Origin: Lantana camara | Lineage: Eukaryota; Streptophyta; Magnoliopsida; Lamiales; Verbenaceae | Reading direction: 5' to 3' | DNA length: 64,000 nucleotides | Assembly: GCA_037501455.1 (NCBI GenBank) | Contig: CM074856.1 | Span: 15,955,001 to 16,019,000 of the forward strand | Shown: one piece after another, positions 21,547 to 33,500 of the stretch | Numbering within the stretch: position 1 is the first letter of the stretch | Layout: each line of letters starts with the position of its first letter | Made by a program: the position numbers and the translations under genes | Notes under the pieces: model-generated | Seen by the model: only the letters and a program-made list of their open reading frames with translations | The model's database searches: none | Told to the model about the DNA's origin: nothing

Positions 21547-24500
21547 ATGAGGCAATCTAAGCGTGATAGAGTCGGTCGTGACAGCTTCCGGGAATGCCAA
21601 TCGCAATCAGCGAGCGTGCACCATGAACAAGACGAGAATATAGGTAATTTTCTACATATTAACTTCTGTCCAGAAAATGGAGTGATTATTATTTAAATTC
21701 TTGCATTATTATGCTGAAGGTGAGATTTTTTTAATTTTATTTTGAGGAATGAAGTTGAGTTTGGAAAATTACAAATAGACCCCTCCTAAAAACTGCAATA
21801 CCACAAATTCTGTGCAGTCCCTTTCAACTGATAGAAAATAACATTTGTGGTAAAGTGGAAAGGTAGGGTAATTTACGGCAAGAAACTTTTAAGTACATGT
21901 TTGTGATGATATTTTATTATTAATATATAAGCTTATATTGTCAACAATTAATATACCTTGAGCCAGATTATCCTTTTGGGGTTTCTGAATGTTGATTAAG
22001 TATTTTGTAAAGTACTTATTTGGCTTGTATTTTCCCGGTTGATATCAATTTTGAGCTATATTTACCTTGTTAGTAAGGTCCAGTTGTGTGTTCTAGATTT
22101 ATTTTTACCATGTTAATTGTGTTTGGTGGATTTCTGGGAGTCCCACAGAAAAATGTTCAGATATCAATTAATGACACTTCATGGTTTGTTCCATACTTGG
22201 CAACTTAGTGAATCTGGATAGCTGCTCCTACGTACTATGTAATGAAATCTACGTAATTATTTATTTGGGATACTCTGTCTACGAATCAGAGTTACAGCAT
22301 AATAAATAAAATTGAAACATCTGTTGAAGATATCCACTACATACAAAGCTTGCTTTTACGTCTCTTATACCATAATCCAAAATTTCTTCCATATTATATA
22401 GTGTCAGATGGTGCAAGGCTCGCTAAACGTGGCAGACTTGCTACTGAAACCAATCCATCCAATCTTCATTTAAATGATGTGGATGCAGACTTGACTGACA
22501 ACGGAGGTATGCTTGAAGTATAATATTTGCTTGAAGTATAATATTTTGCACATTTTATAATTGTGGTGTTTTGTATTTTAATTTTTTTAACTTATGTTGT
22601 AGGAAATATGGTTAAGGTAAAAACTCGGGGACCAACTAAAATGCCACATGTATGGGTAAGAAAAGACCAAGTTGAAGTGGAGTTTGATAGTCTTGGGAAG
22701 CCAATAGGTCCTCACAAAAGTGAATATGTTGAGTTTATTGGTACTTTGGTTAGAAATGGATCATTGATTCCATTGGACTATGAAGATTGGCATAAAGTAC
22801 CTATGTCTATTAAGAAGAACTTGATCGAGCTGATAAAGGTGATAGTGTCAACCATGATGCTCATGGCAGTGTTATGTTACGTACATTATTTGTTAATTTT
22901 TGGTATTTTGGTAATAACTAAATGATTCCATATTTTAGGAGAAATTCCGTGGAGCATTTGACTTTGAAAACGTATCTTGGGATACTTTATCTAAAAGTTG
23001 GAGAACGTGGAAGAATAGAGTGAAGAGTAAATACTTTGATCCAAACTTGTCAATGGAGGAAAACTTGAGGAAGCGGCCTGATACAAATGATGAAAGAGTG
23101 CTACCCGATCAGTGGAAGAATCTTGTTATCCGTTGGAGCAGTGATAGAGCTCGAGTAAGATAGTTTGTCATGAATTTTAGTTAAGCTCCATATTTATATA
23201 TAAATGAATTGTCTATCATTCTTTTGTTTGCTTTTAGAAAGTTAGTGCTCAAAACAAAGAGAACAGGGCACAAAAGACAATGATGCATATCACAGGAAAA
23301 AAGAGTTTCTCCCAAATTCGAGATGACATGAAGGTTTCTTTGTTCCATTTTTTTTGACTTTATCAAATAGATTATCTTACTTTAATTCATAACTCATTTG
23401 ATATTTTTTCCCCAGAAAGAAGCAAAGGCCTTAAGAGATGCAGCTTGTGGTGATGGTGAAGGAAATGGAGACAACGAACAGACTGATGATCTTAGTAGGA
23501 TCGACCTATTTGAAAAATGTTATACAAAAGATGGACAGACTTCTAATGCTACTGTAGCAAATACGTTGGTAAGGAAACATTTCTTATTATGATTTCCCTT
23601 ACTTTTAATGAGTATTATCTGATTATAATGTCTTATTCTATACATCAACATTAAAAGCATGTTTATGCTGTAATTGATAGGAAAAATTACAAGAGAAAAA
23701 AAGGGAGCTTGCGCCTAATTCGAAAGATGTTGGGCCTAATGACATATTTTCTCAAGTTGTTGGAGAAGACAAATGGGGAAGAGTACGAATGTATGGCTAT
23801 GGGATCTCTACTACAGATGTATATGGTGATATCCATGTTGGAGGTAGGTCTTCTCGGATGCACATGAGTTACAAGAAAGATATTGATGAATTGAAGCAAA
23901 TTGTACAAGAACAAAATAGACAAATACAAGAACTGCTGAAAATGAACATGCAACGAGCAACAGACACATCTCCTTCTGAAACACCTAGAGTCCCTTCATC
24001 GTCATCGTCTCGATTTCATGAAACAACATTTCGCCCAACCACATCATCGTCAATGAACATTACATCTCTACAGGTACTGATGGGGTCAAAATACGATCGT
24101 CCCACATCAAGACACGTGGCATCACCGAGATGATGACATCTGTCTCCACAAGGCTGCACCCATCAGCGCACGAGCGCTAAGCATGCGCTAAGCCAGTCGC
24201 CACCAAGGGTGCACCCATCAGCGCACGAGCGCCAAGTCAACGAACGCAACCCTACTTCTGGAGTTAAACCCCACGAGCGCTATCACTCCCACGAGCGTCC
24301 AACAAACTAAACGGTTCGTACGTCCACGTGCCAAAAGAGCCCTCTTCGAGCGTCACATTCCCTCAGAGCGGCCTCTCCTTTGGCTCGTCATTTGAACTGG
24401 AGCCCTCATTCCCCTCAGCGGATATCTCGGCCTCCAATACTCAAGGTTGTCACGAGCGCGCTCTCAAGCCCTCGTCACCAACCGCCCAAATGGCTCTCTG

Positions 24501-27500
24501 ACACAACGTACATGCCCGCGCACCTGCCACTGTTGCCAGCACTAACTTTCGGCCACTTTTGCAGAAGATTCCTCCTAGGTTTCTCTCTCACAGCACCACG
24601 TGTTAGGGCAACATTCGGCCAGGACCACTTGAGGCAAATGACCAAAGGGCCCTTGACCCTCAACTATAAATAGCCAAAGTCATCTTCTACACAAGTAAGC
24701 TTTCTTCACCTCTGCAACTGTGACTGAACTTACACTTCTCTTCATACACTGAACTGACTTGAGCGTCGGAGAGCCAAACTGGGTATCACCCCCAGTTCCC
24801 CCAGCTTGGCCATCTGACTTTCCTTGTGCTTGTCCCAACAGGTAGAACCCCTTTCACATTTCCGGCGAAGCTCCGGTGGTTTCCTCCACAAATACAAATT
24901 GTAAAGTGATCGGATTCGGATCCATCCATTTCCGGACCCATCATTTTTGGCGCCGTCTGTGGGAAACCAGTCTTCCATCTTCTTCCTTTCTTTTTGTTGG
25001 TAGAAAAACAAGCACACCTTACCTTTAACAGTCATGGTTGCCACGAGATCTGGAGTTGTGGGAGGAGGAGATAACGCCTCCCAAGTTGCAGATGTCATTC
25101 TTCCCTCCACCGCTACTGGTGGAGCGCCGCCACTTCCTGTCACCGCTGGTGGAGCACCTCCCGCCGCAGGTGTGACCCCACAAGCAGAATCTTCTGTACC
25201 ACCACCTGCACCGCCGGCACCGCAGGTTCCCACCACCGCTGGAGGAGCCTCTCTCTCTGCTCCTCCGCCGCTAGCGCAGAACTCCTGGGTCCATCCCCAA
25301 ATGAATCTAGGAGTACAGAGTTATATGATGCCTCCACCAGGATATACTCTTACTCCGGCCGTCATGATGCCGCCGGTCCAGCCATATCATGCCGGACAAC
25401 TCCAGCTCCCAGTGGTGGTCCCCAGGGAGATTGAAGGAGTGGAGTTACCTCCACTGACCACCCAACAGCTGAGGGCTCTATACGCCCAGTGTGAGGTTCA
25501 GGCGGCCCAGGGGGCATGGGAAAGGTTCCATTCCATGTACTTTCCCTCTGGGCAGGCCACTCAAGTCGCAGCCCCTTTAGGAGGACAGCAAAACTTTCCC
25601 CTCAGAGAAGCCCAGGCTGTCCTGAGGGCACAACCACCACCACCACCTGCAAGAGAAGTGCCCCAACAGGAGGGCAACGAGCGCCCCTCCGTGGGCAGGA
25701 ATAAAGAGCCCACGGAGCGAGTGAACGAAAATGAAGGGGACTCTCATGTCTCCAGGAGGGGCTCACGAGCCCCCAGACACGGAGACAAGCAAGTAGATGT
25801 AAATCCTGACATCCTCGCGGCTGTGCAAGACCAGCTGCAGGGTCTCAAGGATATTGTGGGACAGCTCTCACGAGGGCGTTCAACTCAGATCTCCCCTAGT
25901 CAGGATGAACGGGTTGACGCCAGAAGCACCCGCACCAAGGACCCTCCACCAAGGGTCCCCCGCCGCAAGGAGCCGGAGGAAAACTTCGGCACGTATGAAT
26001 ATCACCCACTGGCGAGGGGTTCACCCCTCGTAGAAGAAGTTCTGATGGCCCAAGCAGGCATGGCCAAAGTCCCCACTTCCATCAACCGATACGACGGGAC
26101 AACCGATCCAGCTGAACACTTGGATCACTTTGTGCATCTTATGCACCTATACGAGCATTCCAGCCATTACTGGGCAAAAGTGTTTGTCACTTCTTTGGTA
26201 GGAATGGCTCAAGAGTGGTACAAGCGACTGCCGCCGCGCTCGATCCACTCATATGAAGAACTGGCCAATGCTTTCCTCAACCACTTCAACTCCTTGAAAG
26301 CGCCAGTCACCGCACCCACTGCCTTATACAACGTGGTGCAGGGCAAGAGCGAATCTCTGCGTTCGTTCTTTGCCCGCTTCAACAAGGAGATCCTGCAGGT
26401 GGAGAGGCCTTCAATGGATTTTTTGATCCCAGTGCTCTTTCAGGCTGTGGATCACAAACAATACGTGAGCAAAAAATTTGTTGATGCCATCGTGGAGAGA
26501 AGGCCTGGGACCCTCATGGGCCTAAGAGAAATAGCCGAGCCGTTCTTCGCGCTCGAAGATAAGTATGGGACGAATGGTCCCCGTCATCACAGCCCGGCCA
26601 GGAACGAGCGACCTCATCACGAGCGGGGGCGGGATGTGGCCGTCAAGAAGGAGCGCCCTCAAGAGCGCAGGAGGTCGCCACCACCCCCTCGTCGATTCGA
26701 GCGAATTCCGCTCACCAGGCCAAATTCAGAAGTCTATAATCTCTCTGATAAGAAGCTTTTCAAAAGACCCATCAAAATGAGAGAAACAGACTCACTCAGG
26801 CGCTCGAACAAATACTGCGCCTTCCACAAGCAGAGAGGGCACGACACGGATGAGTGCCGGCAGTTAGAAGCTGAAATCCAAAGGCTCGTTGCAGGGGGCC
26901 ATCTGAAGGAGTTTGTCCGGGTGCTCGAGCGCTACGATGAACAATGCAACGAGCGCTCCGGAAGGAGAAGAAGGAGCCCTTCCCGGTCAAAGAGCCCAAG
27001 GGGTAGGGGACCCCCTGAAAGCAGCAACCACCGAGGCAATAAAGGCAAAGCCCCTGAGCAAGAAAACGAGCCCTTCGCAGTTATAAACATGATTGCAGGA
27101 GGCTCATCAGGGGGGGATTCAAACGCCTCCCGACGGAGGTATGTCAGGAGCTACAACCAACGCCCAGCAGTGCCCAAACCTATCTATGCCATCCAGAGAT
27201 CAAGCGCTCAAAGGTCTCGAGAAAATGATGTAATAGGCTTTGATGATAGGGACTTAGAACATATTGTAACGCCCCATGGGGAGGGTATAACCCCAGATTG
27301 CCCCATGGTGGTTAGCCTAGATGTTCATAATCATGTTGTAAAAAGGGTATTGGTGGATAGTGGAAGCTCCGTTAATGTTTTGCCTTATTCTACATTCTTA
27401 AAAATGAAGGTTGATCTTCCGCTCGAGCCTCTCAAAACGGCCCTCATTGGCTTTGGAGGCTCGGAAGTTGTCCCCCGAGGGCAAATACGCCTAGCTACTT

Positions 27501-30500
27501 CGTTCGGCCGAGCCCCTCAGCGCAAGACGCTCTTGGTGACATACGCGGTGGTGGAGATTGAAATTCCATATAACATCATAATTGGGCGCCCCGCCCTCGT
27601 GGACTTCAAAGCCATCATCTCCACCTACCATCAGAAGATTAAATTCCCCACCCCCGAGGGTGTAGGAGAAGTGCTGTGCAATGTGCGAGAGGCTTGGGAG
27701 TGTTACATGCTGTCTCTCAGAAAGCCTAAGGCGGAAAAAACCTTCCAGATTGGTTCCACCAAAAAGTCAGTGGACTTCCCCAACCTTGATGAGGACAGCC
27801 CAGCCCGGAAAAGGGCGAAATTGAACAAGAAGAAGAACAAGAAGAAGAGGGGAGACAACGGGGAGGATCCCCTCGAAAATGTTCCCCCAGGGACCGTTGG
27901 GGGATCGTCCTCAGAAGGAGACGAGCCGGGGGAAAGTGAACCAGCATCAGGCGATCGTTTGACAGGAAAGAAGAGGGCGCTCGAACTTCCTCGCCCTGAG
28001 GTAAGGATCGAACCTTCGGAAAAATTCCTTACCATTGAGCTGGAACCCGGAAATAAAGATAAGATTACACAGATAGGCTCAAACCTCTCAGGGCCTTCTC
28101 AGATCATGATGATTGATTATCTAAGGGAAAACAAGGATGTATTTGCGTGGAAAGCCTCTGATCTCACAGGGATTGACCCGAGCGTCATTGTCCACAGGCT
28201 TAATGTGGATCCCTCTTTCAAACCCATCAAGCAGAAAAAGCGGGATGTACATGGCTTTCGGAAAAAGGTCATTGAAGAGGAAGTTAATAAACTCCTGGAG
28301 GCTCAATATATCGAGCCCATCTTGTATCCGGAGTGGCTGTGCAACGTCGTCTTGGTACCCAAGAGCGCGAATAAGTGGCGCATGTGCAACGATTTCACTG
28401 ATCTCAACAAAGCCTGCCCTAAAGATCCTTACCCGCTGCCCCGGATTGATCAATTGGTGGATTCGACCGCTGGCTGCGAGCTTATGAGCATGATGGACGC
28501 TTTCCAGGGATATTATCAGATCTTTATGGCCCCGGAAGATCGCCCCAAAACCTCGTTCGTTGTCCATCTGGGAGTATATTGCTTCTTAGTCATGCCTTTC
28601 GGACTGAAGAACGCCGGAGCCACGTATCAGCGGCTCGTTAACAAGATGTTTGAAAAAGAAGTTGGTAAGTCCATGGAGGTTTACGTGGATGATATGATTG
28701 TCAAGAGCGAACGCCAGGATTCCCACTTGGAAGATCTCAAGCGCACTTTTTCAATCTTGCGCCAGTATGGGATGAAGTTGAACCCTTCAAAGTGCACCTT
28801 TGGAGTACAAGGGGGAAAATTCCTAGGGTACATGGTCAGTCAAAGGGGAATTGAGGCCAATCCGGAGAAGATCAAGGCTATTTTGGAGATCCCTTCCCCT
28901 CGAAATTTGCGGGAAGTGCAGGTCCTGGTGGGAAAAATCATTTCGTTGAACAGGTTTATTTCGCGCTCGGCGGACAGGAACCTTCCCTTCTTCAAAATTT
29001 TGAGGAACGCTCGTAATTTTGCTTGGACAGAAGAATGCGAAAGGGCGTTGCAGGATATGAAGGCTTACTTGTCGAGCGCACCACTGCTGACTAAGCCCGT
29101 CGAAGGTGAGAGATTATTTATGTATCTTTTCGTTTCTCCCAAAGCCACAAGCGCTGTTCTGGTAGCTGTACGAGAGCGGAAACATTTGCCTGTCTATTAT
29201 CTGAGCAAAACATTGCAAGGAGCTGAAAAGAAGTATTTGGAGATTGAAAAATTCGCGTTCGCACTTATCAACGCCTCAAGAAGGCTAAGGCCTTACTTTC
29301 AAGCGCACTCCATAACGGTTCTCACCGACCAACCCTTGAAGCAAGTGTTGTCCAAGCCGGACGTATCTGGTAGATTAATCAAATGGGCCATCGAATTGAG
29401 CCAGTTTGACCTATGCTTCGAGCCTAGGACGGCGATACAGGCTCAGGTTGTAGCAGATTTGTTGGTTGAACGCTTTGGTTTCGAGCCCACCGTTGCGGAA
29501 AATGAGGGGTTATGGGTACTGCACACAGATGGTTCCTCAACCTCACAAGGGGGAGGAGTAGGAGTGGCCCTCAGAAACCCCGACGGGATTGAGCTGGACT
29601 TTGCAATCAAGCTGGATTTCCAGGTCACTAATAACGAAGCAGAATATGAAGCCCTCGTGCAAGGGTTGAATATTGCTTTTCAGAATGGAGCCTCCAGAAT
29701 CACTGCTTATGTGGATTCACAGCTAATAGCTAGCCAGATTGAAGTGACTTATGAGGCTCGAGAAACCACCATGATACAGTACTTAAATAAAGCCAGAGAA
29801 ATCATTGGGAAGTTCAGGGAATTCCATCTGCTTCAAGTGCCTCGAGGAGAAAACGAGCGTGCGGACGCTCTGTCAAAGTTTGCTTCAGCTTTAGAAGGCA
29901 CCTCCGAGCGTTCTGTTACGTTCCTTAGAACTGAGGAACCTTTGATCAAGGAAAGGGTCGCCGCCAAGATAATCGCCATGATTGATCCAAACGAGCCCTG
30001 TTGGCTCGACGACATCGTCATTTTCCTTAGGGATGGGGTCACTCCCGCTGACAAAGTGGAAGCCAGGAAAGTCAGAAATAAAGCCCCTCGTTTCGCTCTG
30101 GATCCCGAGGGTAGATTGTTCAAAAAATCATTTCAAGGACCCCCAATGAGATGCCTAAGGCCCTCACAAGCGAAGGAGACGCTCGAGCTCATACACAATG
30201 GGAGTTGTGGGAATCATTCCGGAGGGCGTATCTTGGCGAAGAAGATTCTGAGAAGTGGGTTTTATTGGCCTACAGTTCTCCAGGATGCCATTGAATTTTC
30301 GAGGAAATGCCCCAAATGCCAATTTCATTCAAATCTCCCTCAATTGCCAGCCGCACAAATGATCCCGATAGACGTCTCTTGGCCTTTTGACCAGTGGGGA
30401 ATAGACATTGTGGGCCCCTTGCCCATGGCTGCAGGACAGAGGAAGTTTGTCATTTTAGCCGTCGACTACTTCACCAAGTGGGCCGAAGCTGAAGCTGTTG

Positions 30501-33500
30501 CGAAAATCACTTTCAAGGTTGTGAGGGACTTCATATGGAAGAACATCATTTGCAGGTACGGCATACCGAGGGTGCTCATTTCTGACAATGGATCCCAGTT
30601 CATAGCGGCAGACACACGGGAATGGTGTTCTGAGTTGGGGATAGAACAGCGATTTACCTCTGTAGGACATCCACAATCCAATGGGCAAGCAGAAGTTACT
30701 AATAGGATCATCCTGCAACACCTGAAAACCATGCTTGAGAGCAAGAAAAGTGAATGGGCTGAGGAGCTGCAAGGAGCGCTTTGGGCTTATCGCACCACCC
30801 CACGAGCGGCCACTGGGGAAACCCCTTACGCGCTCGTTTACGGGTCAGAAGCAATGATACCAGCGGAGATAGTGAATAAATCCGCTCGTGTCGTCTATTT
30901 CGAGCCTCAGCTCAACGATGGCAACAGAAGCTGGGAGTTGGACTTGCTGGATGAAAGGAGAGACCGAGCGTGGGCTAAGATCCACCACTATAAAGCCTCT
31001 GTGGCCCAACAGTACAACAAGCGGGTGAAGGAAAGAACTTTCCAGCTGGGAGACTTGGTCTTGAAGAAAGTGGAAGTATCCAAACACGTGGGGAAATTGG
31101 ACCCCAATTGGGAAGGCCCATTCAAAGTCGTACAACTCAGAGCTAACAACACTTACACCCTGGAGACACTTCAAGGTGAGCGCTTGCCTCGCCCTTGGAA
31201 CGCATGTAACCTCCGGCGGTTTTATGTTTAAAAGCTCTTTGCAAACCCTGATGTAACAACCCTCTTTGACGGGTTCAATGTACTTCCAAATACAAGTAAG
31301 CGATAACATGATCTTTTTAATTTCTTTAATATTCCTGTTTCTTTGGTTGCTTGAATGAATAAGTCCCACGTCCCTCGTCTTTGCGAGCGTGGTTGGCAAC
31401 TCATTCCAATATGTATGCTGTTATCTTGTATGGGTTACGCTGGCCAGCACTCTACTCCGGATAGGGGGACGCCCTCATAAGGATAGACTGGTTACGCTCA
31501 CAACCAAGCAGGTGAATTGGAAGAAGGTTATGGAGAAAATCCTAGTAGGCCTTGGCTGTTTCTTACAACGCCTTGCGCTCGAAAACGGGATCTCCTACAA
31601 GAGCAAATCCTAGTAGGCCTTGGCTATTTCTTACAACGCCTTGCGCTCGAAAACGGGATCTCCTACAAGAGCAAATCCTAGTAGGCCCTGGCCGTTTCTT
31701 ATAACGCCTTGCGCTCGAAAACGGGATTTCCTGCAGAACCAGAAATACGACAAGAGCCAGAGCGCTCGAACAATGGCTTCAGAACCAAGAAGGGATTGCA
31801 CAAGTCTTGAACGAGGGCAATCTCACAGTAAGACCCTCGCACACGCTCTAGACTTGGCAAAATCCCCCAAGGGCGGAAGGAATGTCACAAGTCTTGAACG
31901 AGGGCAATCTCGCAGTAAGACCCTCGCACACACTCAAGACTTGGCAAAATCCCCCAAGGGCGGAAGGAATGTCGCAAGTCTTGAACGAGGGCAATCTCAC
32001 AATAAGACCCTCGCACACACTCAAGACTTAGCCAAATATGACAAAAGCAGAAATTTATACAAGTCTTGAGTGGGGGGCAATCTCGCAATAAGACCCCCAC
32101 GACCGCTCAAGACTTAGACAAATTTCCAAAAGCAAAAACAAAATTTATACAAGTCTGGAGTGGGGGGCAATCTCGCAATAAGACCCCCACGACCGCTCAA
32201 GACTTAGACAAATTTCCAAAAGCAAAAACAAAATTTATACAAGTCTGGAGTGGGGGGCAATCTCGCAATAAGACCCCCACGATCGCTCAAGACTTAGACA
32301 AATTTTCATTGCATTACAGAAGTAAAACATCCACAGAGTAGGCTACACGGTCTTACTATATGATTCATAAATGGACAAGAAGAATAACAAAGTCAAGGAA
32401 AGAAAGGGATATTTATTGCCAAGAAGAATTATTACAAAGCAAAGGGCTCAAAGGCCCATGAAATACTATTACAAAAGAAAGAAAGACAGGAAATTACAGA
32501 GAAATGCGATAAAGGAAGAAGCTTCAAGCGGCTGGGGCTATGTCCTCGTCCACGATCACCAGAATAGGACCATGCACTGGGCCCTCAGGCTCTTGTGGTT
32601 GATCTGGGGGACCGTTTGGCTCGTTGGCAATAGGGGCAGGAGCGTTAGCATCTTCGGCGGCGGGCGCTTGGGGCTCATCTTCTGGGTCGTCATGTTGGGC
32701 ATCTTGAGCCGGATCCCCTCCCCTATGAGCATCGGTGTACTCATCCTGGATCAACTTGACCAGGAACTCATACTCCATTTCAGCAATGCCGTCTGCGGGG
32801 TCGTTGGGATCCTCATCCGCCTCCTCACAGCGCTCATTGAACATGAGCCCCGTGCCCTCAGCTCCCTTCATGGCCGGATCCGTCAGCCCTTTGTGGATGC
32901 CCTGGTCCACTGCCAAGTTGAAGGCATTTTGAGCTTCTTCCAAACAATGCAGGGAAGCAGCAAAATTAAAGGCCTTCGAATGGTAGAATTTGATTAAGGC
33001 CTCCTTATTTGCGCGCTCTAGGCTCCGAGGCCACTCGTTCATGGCATCGTTGAACTTGCGCTCGGCCTCAAGAGCCCTTGCCTTCCAGTCTTCCCTCTCC
33101 GCCTCAGCCTTTTTGCACCGCTCGTTGACCTGAGCCAGCTGGTTGCCCAGGCCAATTCGAGCGCCATCAACCGCCACAAAGTCTTCCTTGAGCTTTCCCA
33201 GCTCTTCCTCAGTTACTTCGAACAAGCCCTTGAGGGACTCGTACTTAGCAATTTCAGCATCAAGCTCCGCTTGGATTTGAGCCGGGTCATTCGAGCGGGC
33301 CATCTTCTTGTATTTAGCCTTCCGGTCGGCATAGATGGAGGCTCGCATTTGCACATTTTTGAGCCGGGGAAGAACTTGCTGCATAAACGAAAGGAAAAGT
33401 GTTAGCCAAATAAAAATGGTGATTTACAGAAAAGAAGAGAAGGAATGCAAGGAATGATTACTTACGGAAATTAGAGCGTGGGCTGCGTCGAGGGTCACTT

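Noticed and set aside
24380..24673. 97-aa ORF in the Retand 1 LTR, repeated at 36232-36525
   Set aside because: It is identical because both are LTR copies. It spans the TATA box and has no homolog outside the LTR, and Retand 2 LTRs break it.
26565..26999. Short ORFs overlapping gag-pol on both strands
   Set aside because: They are shadows of the 2065-aa polyprotein; equivalent ORFs in Retand 2 are not preserved in length.
32063..32332. Regularly spaced repeats that could suggest a CRISPR-like array
   Set aside because: The whole 90-bp unit is repeated without unique spacers, inside a plant retrotransposon; it is a tandem array.
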